In this document: piece after piece, positions 45,584 to 55,211 of the stretch | Position numbering within the stretch: the stretch's first letter is position 1 | How the letters are laid out: every line of letters starts with the position of its first letter | Assembly (NCBI GenBank): GCA_027307115.1 | Contig: DAHUXN010000053.1 | Location: 21,051 to 85,050 of the forward strand | DNA from: Acidobacteriota bacterium | Lineage (GTDB): Bacteria; Acidobacteriota; Terriglobia; Acidiferrales; UBA7541 | Direction of reading: 5' to 3' | Length of the DNA stretch: 64,000 nt | Position numbers and translations under genes: made by a program | Notes under the pieces: model-generated | The model's input: only the letters and a program-made list of their open reading frames with translations | The model's database searches: none | What the model was told of the DNA's origin: nothing

Positions 45584-45955
45584 TCAATCCTCCGGCACGT
45601 TCCAGTCGTCCGGCGGGAAACTGATCTGCCAGAATTTCGGGGCGGCCTTGTCGAATTCGATTCCCACTTGAGCCTTGCCGCCCTGCATCGTTGTTCCCAC
45701 ATAAACGATGCGGCTCTGTTGGGCTTCCTGGGTCCCTTTGTGAATTAGAGTAATTTTCTGGTCCGCTTTCACATCAGACCGCAGATGAATCAGCGCGCCA
45801 TGCGCGTTCACCACCAGCGTTTTCGTCTCTTCCTCGAATGTTTTCCCGTCTGGGTTTTTCCCGCGCACAATCACTGTCACCGACAGCATCACGCGCAGAC
45901 TGCGCCGCCGCCCTTTGTCGAGCGGCAATTCCTCGGCCTTTGGTGTAATCGGCAT
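45584..45955 (-). CDS. PilZ-domain protein
   Basis: 123 residues, mostly one PilZ domain: an arginine cluster GRRRSLRVMLSVTV near the N-terminus and the second motif VVNAHGALIHL, then beta strands IVYVGTTMQGGKAQVGIEF. PilZ domains bind cyclic di-GMP through the Arg cluster and D/N-x-S-x-x-G; here the second motif has Asn-Ala-His-Gly, so binding is probable but not certain. Cytosolic. It converges with the HAD gene, with 67 bases between. Confidence 0.82.
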   Translation of the reverse strand: MPITPKAEELPLDKGRRRSLRVMLSVTVIVRGKNPDGKTFEEETKTLVVNAHGALIHLRSDVKADQKITLIHKGTQEAQQSRIVYVGTTMQGGKAQVGIEFDKAAPKFWQISFPPDDWNVPED

Positions 45956-46112
45956 CCTTCCACATTAGCGGCGCACGCGCGTGACCGCAAATGTGACTCC
46001 GCCGTACACCGCGAGTCAGTTAACACAGGAGGAATCAGAAGGCCGGCAAAAAGATTGGAGAGAGCCTAGCAGGGAGAAGATTGTGTTGTCACCCAAACTG
46101 TTGTGACGCTGT

Positions 46113-46703
46113 CTACCCGCAGCAAATCTGTTCGATCAGTCCGCAAACGATATGCCCGATGGTGATGTGCGCCTCCTGGATTCGCTGCGCGTTTCGCGAC
46201 GGCACATTGATAAGCAAATCCACTTTGCTGGCAAGCTCCCCGCCGGTCTCACCGGTCATTCCCACCACGAATGCGTTTCGCGCGCGCCCGGCTGCCGCTC
46301 CGCGAAGCACATTTGCGCTCTTCCCGCTGGTCGAGAGTGCCACCAGAACATCGCCCGCCGAAGCGAGCGATTCGATTTGCCGCGCAAAAATATTCTCGAA
46401 GCCGAAATCGTTTCCCGCAGCCGTCAAAATCGACGCATTCGTCGCCAGCGAAATCGCCGCGAGCCCCGCCCGGTTCCGTTGCAGCCGAACTACAAGTTCC
46501 GCCGCCAAATGCTGCGCGTCCGCAGCGCTTCCGCCATTGCCAAAAAAAATAATCTTGCGGCCGCCTTTAAGCGCCGCAGCACCCATTTCGGCGAATCGCG
46601 CCACGCGTCCGAGCAGTTCCTCGGAAAAGTTCTGTTTGACGCTTGCGCTCTCGCGAAGTTCGCTGCGAATCTGGTTGATGAATTCTTGCACGCTTCCTCG
46701 CAC
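46113..46703 (-). CDS. gmhA: Sedoheptulose-7-phosphate isomerase
   Basis: 196 residues. The SIS fold has FFGNGGSAADAQHLAAEL near the N-terminal third, and LSTSGKSANVL binds the phosphate. GmhA starts the ADP-heptose route for lipopolysaccharide core by making heptose-7-phosphate. The start is GTG 46703; GTG 46691 has a closer GAGGAA and is possible. It is the last gene of a three-gene operon with the TSUP transporter and DUF1634 protein, 13 bases after the latter. Confidence 0.92.
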   Translation of the reverse strand: MRGSVQEFINQIRSELRESASVKQNFSEELLGRVARFAEMGAAALKGGRKIIFFGNGGSAADAQHLAAELVVRLQRNRAGLAAISLATNASILTAAGNDFGFENIFARQIESLASAGDVLVALSTSGKSANVLRGAAAGRARNAFVVGMTGETGGELASKVDLLINVPSRNAQRIQEAHITIGHIVCGLIEQICCG

Positions 46704-46716
46704 AAACGAATCGCAA

Positions 46717-47100
46717 CTACCGCCAAATAAAGCTGAACATTAGCACCGCAAGCACGAACAGCGTCAGCGCGACGTACAGCCAGTCCCGTTCCTCGAAGAA
46801 CGCGAATACGCTAAACGCCACGCGCGCCACCGGCGTGGCCACCAGCATCACCAGCCCAAACTGAATCCAATTCCGGCCGTGCCATGAAAAAACTCCCCTC
46901 ATAATCCCGCGAAATCCATTCAAGGTCGCTGGCTCTCCCCGAAACGTCTGGTAGTTCGGCGCCAGCCCCCCGCTTTGCGCCAAATACCAAATCCCGCCGA
47001 TCAGCACCACGATTGACGACAAGATGACACCGGTGCGTAACAGCACCGAGATAATCCGGTCCATCCGCTCGTCATTCCATTGATTTTTCGCTTCTGCCAT
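46717..47100 (-). CDS. DUF1634 membrane protein
   Basis: 127 residues with three membrane helices (about 17-40, 78-97, 105-124). The pattern NDERMDRIISVLLRTGVILSS and RGVFSWHGRNWIQFGLVMLVATPVARV is typical of DUF1634, a family usually found beside TauE/SafE-type transporters, as here: its ATG directly follows the TSUP stop codon. Probably an accessory subunit; function unproven. Confidence 0.88.
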   Translation of the reverse strand: MAEAKNQWNDERMDRIISVLLRTGVILSSIVVLIGGIWYLAQSGGLAPNYQTFRGEPATLNGFRGIMRGVFSWHGRNWIQFGLVMLVATPVARVAFSVFAFFEERDWLYVALTLFVLAVLMFSFIWR

Positions 47101-47937
47101 TTACAGTTTCCCTGAGATTCCTTTTACCAGCATCTCGATTCCCAACACCACAATCGCCACGCTGAACAAAACGCGAAGATATTTCGTCGTGGCGCCCGGC
47201 AGGATGCGCGCGCCGATAAATGCGCCGAACAGCACTCCCAACATCACGGGCATCGCCAGCGCGGGATCCACGTATCCGCGGTGAAAATAAATTCCCGCGC
47301 TGGCCGCCGCCGTCACGCCAATCATAAAATTGCTCGTGGCTGTCGATACTTTGAACGGAACCTCCATCGCCTGGTCCATGCCCAGCACTTTCAACGCGCC
47401 GCTGCCAATCCCCAGCAGCCCGGAAAGAATCCCGGCGCAGTTGCAGACCAAAAATCCAATCGGCACGCGCCGAACTGTATATTTCTTCAGCCCCTCCGCG
47501 GTTGGATAATCGCCATTCAAGCGAAGCCGCGCCGCGAGCCGATCCGGTGGCCGCGTGTCAATGACGTCTGGCATTTTCCGGAGCGACAAATACGCCGAAA
47601 AAATCAGCACGAGTCCGAAAATAATCGCAATGGCTGACGGAGAAACCTTCGCCACCAGATATGCGCCAAACAGCGCGCCCAGCGTCGTCGCCACTTCCAG
47701 GAACATTCCAATGCGCACGTTGGAATATCCTTCCTTCACGTACGCCGCGGCAGCCCCCGACGATGTGGCAATCACGGAGATCAGCGAAGCGCCCGCCGCA
47801 TAATGGATGTTCACTCTGAACACGAGCACCAGCAGCGGAACAATCACCACTCCGCCACCCAAGCCGGTCAAGGATCCCAGCAATCCCGCGCCAAGCGAAC
47901 ATATCCAGATCAGCAGCGTGAACAGCAGCAGGTTCAT
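47101..47937 (-). CDS. TSUP (TauE/SafE) family transporter
   Basis: 278 residues with about eight membrane helices in two repeats. The first repeat carries GSLTGLGGGVVIVPLLV and the second GILSGLLGIGSGALKVLGMD, the paired glycine-rich motifs of the family. TSUP members export sulfite, sulfoacetate or other sulfur-containing anions. I chose ATG 47937, just before the first helix; the frame is open to 48021. The next gene, DUF1634, starts immediately after the stop. Confidence 0.87.
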   Translation of the reverse strand: MNLLLFTLLIWICSLGAGLLGSLTGLGGGVVIVPLLVLVFRVNIHYAAGASLISVIATSSGAAAAYVKEGYSNVRIGMFLEVATTLGALFGAYLVAKVSPSAIAIIFGLVLIFSAYLSLRKMPDVIDTRPPDRLAARLRLNGDYPTAEGLKKYTVRRVPIGFLVCNCAGILSGLLGIGSGALKVLGMDQAMEVPFKVSTATSNFMIGVTAAASAGIYFHRGYVDPALAMPVMLGVLFGAFIGARILPGATTKYLRVLFSVAIVVLGIEMLVKGISGKL

Positions 47938-48145
47938 GAACGCATTCACCCTCTCGCGCGGAGGGCGCCCCAAAAGGGAGTCGCCGGCCGTGCGCGCTTT
48001 CGACGTTACAGAGACTCGCACAACAGCCGTCGAGTCGCAAATTCAATCTGTGATCTTTGTTCCGGCGCACAAATCCAGAGTTGCGCGGAAGACGCGGTGA
48101 ATGGAGCTTCCCAATCTCTGAATCCTGCGCTATCTTCGCCGGCAG

Positions 48146-48934
48146 ATGATCGATATTCATTGCCACATCCTGCCTGATCTCGACGACGGTTCGGATTCAC
48201 TGGAAACCTCTCTCAAGATGGCTGAGATGGCTATCGAAGATGGCGTCACGCACGTTATCGCCACGCCGCACGCAAACAATCATTATCCGTTCGCCTCGAA
48301 ATTGGTGCGCTCTCGCCGCGATGAACTTCAAGCAAAGGTGGGCGAGCGTCTCCTGATTGGCACGGGCTGCGACTTCCATTTGAGCTACGAGAATTTCGAA
48401 GCGCTTCGTGAGGAGCCTGCGCAATTCGCGTTGAATCAGAAAACTTATCTGCTCGTTGAATTTGCGAATTTCTCCGTTCCTGCTTCGTTGGATCAAACGC
48501 TTCACCAAATACAACTTCTAGGTCTTCAGCCGATCATCACGCATCCGGAACGCAATCCCCTGATACGCTCGGATTGGGAACGGCTTTGGCGCTGGCTGCA
48601 TCAGGGCTGCTTCGTGCAAATCACCGCGCAATCGCTCAGCGGCGGTTTCGGCGAGCGCGCGCAAACCGCTGCGGAAACTCTGCTCGATTCGAACGCGATT
48701 CATTTTATTGCGAGCGACGCGCACAACTTGACGTCACGGCCTTTGCGGCTCAGGCCCGTGTATGAACTCGTTGCGGAACGCAAGGGCGACGAGATCGCGC
48801 AAGCATTGTTTGAAGAAAATCCCCGCGCCGTGTTCGAAGGCTGTGCGCTGCCTTATCTTCCCGTGCCACCGGATTTGAAAGCTTCGCGCGCGCAAAAAGA
48901 AAGCGGCCGCCGCAAGCGCTTTTGGTTTTTCTGA
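48146..48934 (+). CDS. CpsB/CapC-type PHP-domain tyrosine phosphatase
   Basis: 262 residues. Metal ligands of the PHP fold are seen in MIDIHCHILPDLDDG, ATPHANNHY, EFANF, ITHPERN and FIASDAHN. These match YwqE/CpsB manganese-dependent phosphotyrosine phosphatases that control bacterial tyrosine kinases of capsule and exopolysaccharide export. No such kinase is nearby. TATCTT ends nine bases before the ATG and there is no ribosome binding site. It converges with the metF-like gene at 16 bases. Confidence 0.9.
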   Translation: MIDIHCHILPDLDDGSDSLETSLKMAEMAIEDGVTHVIATPHANNHYPFASKLVRSRRDELQAKVGERLLIGTGCDFHLSYENFEALREEPAQFALNQKTYLLVEFANFSVPASLDQTLHQIQLLGLQPIITHPERNPLIRSDWERLWRWLHQGCFVQITAQSLSGGFGERAQTAAETLLDSNAIHFIASDAHNLTSRPLRLRPVYELVAERKGDEIAQALFEENPRAVFEGCALPYLPVPPDLKASRAQKESGRRKRFWFF

Positions 48935-48950
48935 CTTTTTCACATTTTTT

Positions 48951-50813
48951 CTACGAAAATAATTCCAGCACTTCCTCGTAGCGCTTGAACGGCGGAATCA
49001 AATACGCGCCGGGCAATTCCGTTCGCGCCCAATCGAGCATGCGCCGCGCCAGCACGAATCCACGGTCGCGCGCGGCGGCGCCGGCCGATTCAAGTTCCTT
49101 GAGAGTCGCTTCGGGAATCACGATTCCCGGCACTTCGTTGTTCAAACGCAGCGCCTGCTTGTAGCTTGTGAGCGGCCACAATCCCACGAGCACCGGAACA
49201 GGCGACGCGCCTCCGATTTTCTTCAGAAACGCGTGCCAATGCTCGGGATCGAAAATCGGCTGCGTCATGGCGAAGTGCGCGCCGGCCTCGACTTTGGCGA
49301 AGAAGCGCCGAATTTCGTTTTCGATGTCGTCGGCCACGGGATTGACCGCGACGCCGATGGTGAAATTCGTCGCGCCGCCCAGATTTTTCCCGGCCCAGTC
49401 GGTGCCTTGATTCAAACGCGCCATCACTTTTACGAGGCCGACGGAATCTACTTCGTAGACGCCGCTGGTCTCCGGATGATCGCCGAGCGACGGCGGGTCG
49501 CCGGTGATTGCGAGCACGTTACGCACGCCGCCGATGGACCATGCACCCAAGAGCATCGCCTGCAAACCAATGATGTTTGCGTCACGCGTGGTCAAATGCG
49601 GAACGGTCTCGACGCCGTGGGCTTCAAGCGCGCCGGCCATCACCAACGCGTCCATGCCCACGCGCGCCAGCGTGCCGCTGTTGATGTCGATGGCATCCAC
49701 TTTTCCCGAAGCCATCACGCGTTTCACTTGTTCGAGCACGCGGTCGATGCTGGTCCCTTTCGGCGGATCGATTTCGACGGATACGACGAATTTCCCCGCT
49801 TGGATTTTTCGCCACAGATTGCTGTCCGGCTCGCGCGACGCCAGGTGGCGAGTTTTTTCGCGCGGCTCGAGAGTTTCTTCCACCGCGCCGCCGCCCGGAG
49901 AAACATGCGCGGCGCGCGAGGGGCGGAAATTTTTCAGCGCGTCGACCATGGCGCGGACGTGCTCGGGAGTGCTGCCGCAACAGCCACCCAGAATTCGCAC
50001 GCCGAGCGAAGCGGCGTCGCGCGCAAACTGCGCAAAATATTCGGGAGAAGATTTTGGGTAGACGATGCGGTCGCCCACGCGCTTCGGAAATCCGGCATTG
50101 GGCATTCCGCTGACGCGCACGCTGGAACTTTTCGTGAGATTCGCCAGCTCGCCAAGAATGGGAAGCAAAAGCTGCGGGCCGATGGTGCAATTCGCGCCGA
50201 TGACTTGCACGTCTTTTGTCTTTATTTTCGCCACCGCGTCTTCGGGGCGCGTGCCGTCCACCGTGCTGCCCTCCTCGGAATAGGTGAGCTGCGCGATGAC
50301 GGGCAATTTGGAAAACGAGCGGATGGCGTCAATCGCGGCGAGAATTTCATCGAGTTCGCTGAACGTTTCCAGAATAAATAAATCCACGCCGCGCTCTTCA
50401 AGAGCGGCAGCCTGCTCGCGGAAAATTTCGTGAATCTCGCCGAGCGGAAGCTGTTTCCCCTGACGCAGAGTGCCCAGCGGGCCGATGGAGCCGGCGATCA
50501 GCACTTCGTGACGCGCGGCCTCGCGGGCCTCGCGGGCGATTTTCACGCCGCGATGATTGAATTCGCCAACGCGGTCGCCGAGTCCGAGCGCGGCGAGCTT
50601 GTGACGGTTCGCGCCGAAAGTATTCGTTTCGATGATTTGCGCGCCCGCTTCCAAATAAGTTTGGTGCACGCGGAAGACGGCCTCGGCCTGCGTGGAATTC
50701 AATTCGTCGAGGCAGCGCTGCGGCCCCAGCAGTTCATAGAGCATCGAGCCCATCGCGCCATCGCCGATGAGCACCGAATCGCGCAGCCGCTCGTTGAGGT
50801 CTTCAATCTTCAT
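48951..50813 (-). CDS. Bifunctional homocysteine S-methyltransferase / methylenetetrahydrofolate reductase
   Basis: 620 residues. Residues ~1-300 form a homocysteine methyltransferase barrel with zinc ligands in GANCTIGPQ and GGCCGSTPEH. Residues ~330-620 form a MetF-type flavoprotein barrel (VSVEIDPPKGTS, HLTTRDANIIGLQ, ITGDPPSLGDHP, GAHFAMTQPIFDPEHW). The fusion is known from B. subtilis YitJ and others. It would make methyl-THF and methylate homocysteine to methionine, without cobalamin. ATG 50813 follows GGGAGCAAGG; a 44-codon longer frame is rejected. An extended -10 lies about 60 bases upstream. Confidence 0.94.
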   Translation of the reverse strand: MKIEDLNERLRDSVLIGDGAMGSMLYELLGPQRCLDELNSTQAEAVFRVHQTYLEAGAQIIETNTFGANRHKLAALGLGDRVGEFNHRGVKIAREAREAARHEVLIAGSIGPLGTLRQGKQLPLGEIHEIFREQAAALEERGVDLFILETFSELDEILAAIDAIRSFSKLPVIAQLTYSEEGSTVDGTRPEDAVAKIKTKDVQVIGANCTIGPQLLLPILGELANLTKSSSVRVSGMPNAGFPKRVGDRIVYPKSSPEYFAQFARDAASLGVRILGGCCGSTPEHVRAMVDALKNFRPSRAAHVSPGGGAVEETLEPREKTRHLASREPDSNLWRKIQAGKFVVSVEIDPPKGTSIDRVLEQVKRVMASGKVDAIDINSGTLARVGMDALVMAGALEAHGVETVPHLTTRDANIIGLQAMLLGAWSIGGVRNVLAITGDPPSLGDHPETSGVYEVDSVGLVKVMARLNQGTDWAGKNLGGATNFTIGVAVNPVADDIENEIRRFFAKVEAGAHFAMTQPIFDPEHWHAFLKKIGGASPVPVLVGLWPLTSYKQALRLNNEVPGIVIPEATLKELESAGAAARDRGFVLARRMLDWARTELPGAYLIPPFKRYEEVLELFS

Positions 50814-51200
50814 TTCGCGCCTTGCTCCCTGGGATGAGCCGGGTGAAAATTGCCGAAAAAGGAAGCTGGCAGTATAGCATTGGAGCGTCTCTGCGCCGTT
50901 GGCCAGCGGCGGAGCCGCGAGAGTGTCGACACAACTTGAATTCATTACCGATCAAGAAACTGCAAGCCGCTGGATATGCAGTACTTACGGAAACGCGACT
51001 GTGCATTCCATTACCGATCAAGCTTTGGCATTTTCGGGGAGGTTTTGGACGTTCCGCGGTGCGTTTTGGTCGGTTGTACGCCGGCGCTGCTGGCATCGTC
51101 GAATTTTCGCTCAAACAAGACTAGCACGATGCCGCGCGCAGCGAAAGTTGATGTGGCTGTGGAAACAGCAGCCAAGCAGTAAGGCAGCTAGGGATTTGCG
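50814..51200. other. Intergenic region between the metF-like gene and the DUF1697 gene
   Basis: About 390 bases. It holds the metF-side promoter (complement 50871-50879) and a 14-bp direct repeat CATTACCGATCAAG at 50943-50956 and 51009-51022. I see no SAM or SAH riboswitch motif and no supported gene. Confidence 0.5.
50871..50879 (-). promoter_or_regulatory. Extended -10 promoter of the metF-like gene
   Basis: TGc-TATACT on the minus strand. The leader would be about 50 bases, with no riboswitch-like structure noticed. Confidence 0.45.
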
Positions 51201-51770
51201 CTACCCCTTAGCTGAACCGGTGTTCGCTGAAAGCGCGTCGGCGATGGCGAGCATTTTGATGACGCTATTCCAGTTGCGGCCTGTGCCGGATACTTTGAGC
51301 GTTCTTTCGATGAGCGGCCAGAGTTTTGAGCGGCCCATGCCGTCGGGGAAATAAATGTAAAGCTCGCGGCCGTCGATGTGCAATTCCTCTGGATCGGGTT
51401 TGAGCTTCAGAAGATTGTCGCGAGCTTCCGGGGCAGGATCGCTGGCGAGGAAAGTGACGAGGAGTTTGCCTGGCTCGATGCCGCGGCGCTTGGCAAAGGG
51501 ATTTCGCGCGATCACGTCGCGCAGTTCGTCAGCCGTGCGAAGAATCACATCGGGGCGAAAGCCGAAGCTGCGTTCGATGGCGGTTTGAATCTGGCTGGTT
51601 AGTTTGGAGAGGTTGCGCTCTGTGGTTTTGAAAATGACATTGCCGCTTTGGATGTGAGTCTGGCAGCCGGTGAATTTCAGGGATTCGTAGAGCGCGCGGA
51701 GCGCGTCCATTTTGATTTTGTTGTGGCCTCCGACGTTGACGCCGCGAAGCATGGAGATGACGACGGGCAT
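51201..51770 (-). CDS. DUF1697 protein
   Basis: 189 residues. The start VISMLRGVNVGGHNKIKM and the following GCQTHIQSGNVIF are the family signature. DUF1697 is widespread and of unknown function; the protein is cytosolic with an alpha/beta fold. It ends with ALSANTGSAKG after the conserved GRNWNSVIKML. It is divergent from the winged-helix regulator, with 82 bases between. Confidence 0.9.
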   Translation of the reverse strand: MPVVISMLRGVNVGGHNKIKMDALRALYESLKFTGCQTHIQSGNVIFKTTERNLSKLTSQIQTAIERSFGFRPDVILRTADELRDVIARNPFAKRRGIEPGKLLVTFLASDPAPEARDNLLKLKPDPEELHIDGRELYIYFPDGMGRSKLWPLIERTLKVSGTGRNWNSVIKMLAIADALSANTGSAKG

Positions 51771-51852
51771 GCGGGCAAGTATACGCCGCGATCAAATTTT
51801 CGCCTCGGTTTCGTGAGACTCCTGCCCGGGAAAATGCGACAATCGCAGGCAA

Positions 51853-52779
51853 ATGACGGCAGGGCGTTTTCGATTTGGCATTTTCGAATTTGACGCAGTG
51901 ACGAAAGAACTGCGGCGCGACGGAGCGCTGGTTCGCTTGCAACCGCAGCCGGCGCAAGTGCTCGCATGCCTGCTGGCGCGTGCCGGCGAAGTGGTTTCTC
52001 GGGAGGAATTGCGCCAGGCCATTTGGGGCAGCGAGACGTTCGTTGATTTTGATCGCGGGCTGAATTTTTGCATGGGGCAAATTCGTTCCGCGCTCGATGA
52101 CGATTCCGTTACGCCTCGCTATATCCGCACGATTCCCAAGCGGGGATACCAGTTCATTGCTCCCGTGGAGCGCGTTCCTGAACGGATGGGAGAGTCTGCG
52201 GAAGAATCTCGAAGCTCCGCGTCCCCTGTTCCGTCGAAGCGAAAGTTCTCTGCGATTGCCGCGTGGGCTTGCGCGGGAGTATTGGTCCTGGCGTTCGCGA
52301 TCGCCGGAGGGTATTGGCTACGCTCGTGGCAAAGCTCGCGGCGACGCCCGATTGTTGCAGTGGCGCGCTTCGACAACGAGACATCGGATCCCGCTATGTC
52401 GCGGTTTGCCGACGCTCTTACCGACAATGTCGTCCAGCAGCTCACCTCGATGAGCGAAGGGCGATATGCGGTAATCGGCAATGCCAGCATCTTGCGGGTG
52501 CCGCGCGATCAGCGAAACCTTTTGACGATTTCGTCCTCGCTTCATGCCACATATGTAGTGCTGGGCCAGGTGCAGAGCAATGGCGCGCAGATGCGTATAT
52601 TGGTTCATTTGATTCGTTTACCGGATCAAACGCACTTGTGGGTGACTCGCATGGATCGCACTATTACTGATCCGCTGAGCGTCGAATCGGAGGCGGCGGA
52701 GAAAGTTGGCGCAGCATTTTCCACGCGGGTGGTGAAGGACTCCAGCGGAACCCGCTTACCAGAAGCCCCAAGCCATTGA
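51853..52779 (+). CDS. Winged-helix regulator with membrane helix and TolB-like domain
   Basis: 308 residues. An OmpR-type DNA-binding domain (about 5-105: FEFDAVTKELRRDG, LRQAIWGSETFVDFDRGLN, PRYIRTIPKRGYQFI) precedes a linker, one membrane helix (about 135-158) and a periplasmic domain (about 165-300: VAVARFDNETSDPAMSRFADALTDNV) like those of TolB/FlgO-type proteins. This is the CadC-like arrangement very common in Acidobacteriota, usually with added TPR repeats that are missing here. Target genes unknown. GACAAT ends nine bases before the ATG. Confidence 0.85.
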   Translation: MTAGRFRFGIFEFDAVTKELRRDGALVRLQPQPAQVLACLLARAGEVVSREELRQAIWGSETFVDFDRGLNFCMGQIRSALDDDSVTPRYIRTIPKRGYQFIAPVERVPERMGESAEESRSSASPVPSKRKFSAIAAWACAGVLVLAFAIAGGYWLRSWQSSRRRPIVAVARFDNETSDPAMSRFADALTDNVVQQLTSMSEGRYAVIGNASILRVPRDQRNLLTISSSLHATYVVLGQVQSNGAQMRILVHLIRLPDQTHLWVTRMDRTITDPLSVESEAAEKVGAAFSTRVVKDSSGTRLPEAPSH

Positions 52780-52892
52780 ATTCCTGAATGATAACTCCTC
52801 ATCTTTTTCTAGGCTGTGGCGCTCCATTTCTCGCTTGCTACATCACCTCACCCTGAACATTCTGGCGCGAGGCGGTTTCTTGGAGGAGACTG

Positions 52893-53780
52893 ATGCGAAA
52901 CGAATGGACTCGTCGCAACTTGTTAAGGTTTGCGGCGGTGGCGGTTCCGGCGAGCGGCATCGGATTAGGACCACTAGCTGCGTTGAAAATGCCCCGCAGG
53001 GAAGACTCATGGAAGGAAGAGCAGATGAATCAAGCGCAATCGAAGGGGGAGCCAGTTACGGATTTGTTTCCTGCTCAGCCGCCGGAACTGGTGCGGGAAA
53101 TGGTCCTGGTGGCACATTACGATTTGAAGCGCGTAAAAGAACTGGTGGAAGCGCGGCCTTCGCTGGCGCGCGCGGCATGGGACTGGGGCTTTGGCGATTG
53201 GGAAGATGGGCTCGGCGCGGCTTCGCATATGGGCAATCGGGCAATGGCCGAGTATTTGATTTTGAAAGGTGCACGCCCGAGTATTTTTTCGGCGACGATG
53301 CTGGGCCAACTGGAAATCGTGAAAGGCTTCGTGTCGGCGCAACCGGGCGTCCAGGCCGTTCGCGGTCCGCACAGCATCAGCTTGCTGGCGCACGCGCGGG
53401 TGGGCGGCGAGGCAGCGCGTCCCGTGTTCGACTTTTTGCAATCCTTACCGAATTCGGATACCGAAGCGCCCGTGGCGCTGCCAGAAAATGAAACGAAAAC
53501 TCTGGTAGGGACGTACGTCTTTGGGGGCGGTACCAATGAGCAAATCGTAGTGGACGCCGATCTCAAAATGTACGCGGGAAGTAAAATGTATACTTACGCG
53601 CCGCAGCTCAATTGGACACGCAAAGGAACTATGGGGCGGCCGCTTTTTCATCTTGGTGACCACGCGTTTTGTCCGGCGGGGGCTCCATCTGCGCGAATTC
53701 GCTTTACGCAGGACTCGGGTGGCGTGCTGATGACCATCACTGACGCGGACTTCGTGCTCCTCGCGCGCCGGAGGGCATAG
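52893..53780 (+). CDS. Tat-exported ankyrin-like protein
   Basis: 295 residues. A twin-arginine signal TRRNLLRFAAVAV is at the N-terminus. Two or three degenerate ankyrin-like helix pairs follow (about 70-150: HYDLKRVKELVEARPSLARA, ASHMGNRAMAEYLILKGARP, LGQLEIVKGFVSAQPG). The last ~100 residues form a beta-rich domain (TLVGTYVFGGGTNEQIVVD). Function unknown. GGAGGAG precedes the ATG at 52893. It converges with the cystathionine beta-synthase gene at six bases. Confidence 0.75.
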   Translation: MRNEWTRRNLLRFAAVAVPASGIGLGPLAALKMPRREDSWKEEQMNQAQSKGEPVTDLFPAQPPELVREMVLVAHYDLKRVKELVEARPSLARAAWDWGFGDWEDGLGAASHMGNRAMAEYLILKGARPSIFSATMLGQLEIVKGFVSAQPGVQAVRGPHSISLLAHARVGGEAARPVFDFLQSLPNSDTEAPVALPENETKTLVGTYVFGGGTNEQIVVDADLKMYAGSKMYTYAPQLNWTRKGTMGRPLFHLGDHAFCPAGAPSARIRFTQDSGGVLMTITDADFVLLARRRA

Positions 53781-53786
53781 CAGCGA

Positions 53787-55175
53787 TCAGCGCTTTTGTT
53801 CCATGATGCCGGCGATGGTGTCCATCAGGTCGAATTTGGTGAGGATTTCGAATTTGCCGTTGGACATTTCGACGAAGACGGCGGGGCCGGAATGGCTGAG
53901 GAGATGGGTGACGCGTTCGACGGGAGAATCGCTGGGGACGCGCGGAAGGGCTTCGGCCATGACTTCGCGGATGACGAGTTTGCGGAGATCCTTTCCTTGC
54001 AGCGCGAGATTCAGAATTTGGTCTTCGTAAATCGTGCCGATGGGAGTGTCGTCCTCGAAAATCGGCAACTGTGAAATGTCCTGCTGCTGCATGATGTGCA
54101 GGGCGTGGAAAACGGTTTGATACGGGCGCGCGATGACGAGTTCGCGATGCTTGCCGTTTTGCAATTTGACGCGAACGACGTCGGCGGCGCAAAGAGGAAC
54201 TTCGGATTCGACGTAGCCGTGCTCGCGCATCCAGCCGTCGTTGTAGACTTTGCTGAGGTAGCGCATGCCCGTGTCGGGAAGAAACGCGACAACCACGTCG
54301 CCTTTTTTGCATTCGCGCGCGAGGCGCAACGCTGCTGAAACGCATCCGCCGCCAGAGCCGCCGGTGAAAACGCCTTCCTGTTTCGCAAGGCGGCGCGCCC
54401 AGACGAAGGATTCTTCGTCGGTGATTTGCAGAATGTCGTCGAGGACTTTGAAATCCATCGTGGACGGGAAAATATCTTCGCCGATGCCTTCGACAACATA
54501 GGTTTTCGCTTTGCCCACGTTGCCCGTCGTGAAAAATTCGTAATAGAGCGAGCCGATAGGATCGACGCCGATGATTTTGATGGCGGGATTTTTCTCCTTG
54601 AGGAAACGGCCGACGCCGCTGATGGTTCCTCCGGTGCCCATGCCGCAGACGAAATGCGTGATTTTGCCTTCGGTGTCTTTCCAGATTTCCGGGCCGGTAG
54701 TTTGGTAATGCGCCTCGGGATTCATGGGATTTTCGTACTGATTGGGGTAAAAAGAATTTGGAATTTCGCGCGCGAGTTTTTTGGCGACGGAATAGTAGCT
54801 GCGGGGATCGTCAGGCTCGACGGCGGTGGGGCAGACGATTACTTCGGCGCCGAAGGCTTTGAGGAGATCGATTTTTTCGCGCGATTGCTTGTCGGTGATG
54901 GTGAAAACGATTTTATATCCGCGCACGGTGGCGACGAGGGCCAGGCCCATCCCCGTGTTGCCGGAAGTGCCCTCAATGATAGTGCCGCCGGGCTTGAGAA
55001 GCCCTTTGCGTTCGGCTTCGTCGATCATCCAGGTGGCGATGCGATCTTTTACGGAGCCGCCGGGATTCAGGTAATCCGCTTTGACGTAGACTTCGGCTTC
55101 GATGTCTTTTGTGAGACGATTCAGCCGGATGAGCGGCGTTTCGCCGATGGCTTCAAGAATGTTTTTGCAACGCAT
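53787..55175 (-). CDS. Cystathionine beta-synthase
   Basis: 462 residues. The PLP domain (about 1-320) has the Schiff-base Lys in [11 protein letters not shown], the phosphate-binding [11 protein letters not shown] and the GGTGSG-equivalent [11 protein letters not shown]. Two CBS domains (about 340-460) form the regulatory module. It condenses serine and homocysteine to cystathionine; a cysteine-synthase-like activity cannot be excluded. The CBS pair and full length favour CBS. No heme-binding N-terminal domain is present. It is divergent from ridA. Confidence 0.92.
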   Translation of the reverse strand: MRCKNILEAIGETPLIRLNRLTKDIEAEVYVKADYLNPGGSVKDRIATWMIDEAERKGLLKPGGTIIEGTSGNTGMGLALVATVRGYKIVFTITDKQSREKIDLLKAFGAEVIVCPTAVEPDDPRSYYSVAKKLAREIPNSFYPNQYENPMNPEAHYQTTGPEIWKDTEGKITHFVCGMGTGGTISGVGRFLKEKNPAIKIIGVDPIGSLYYEFFTTGNVGKAKTYVVEGIGEDIFPSTMDFKVLDDILQITDEESFVWARRLAKQEGVFTGGSGGGCVSAALRLARECKKGDVVVAFLPDTGMRYLSKVYNDGWMREHGYVESEVPLCAADVVRVKLQNGKHRELVIARPYQTVFHALHIMQQQDISQLPIFEDDTPIGTIYEDQILNLALQGKDLRKLVIREVMAEALPRVPSDSPVERVTHLLSHSGPAVFVEMSNGKFEILTKFDLMDTIAGIMEQKR

Positions 55176-55211
55176 GGTCGGCAGCGGCCTTTCGTTTCGT
55201 TGGGCTAGCGC

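Noticed and set aside
49233..50381. A 382-codon open frame antisense to the metF-like gene
   Set aside because: Composition shadow of a GC-rich gene; no motif, and the opposite strand encodes a complete known enzyme.
50814..51000. SAM or SAH riboswitch before the metF-like gene
   Set aside because: No matching core motif in the roughly 50-base leader; the leader is too short for SAM-I.
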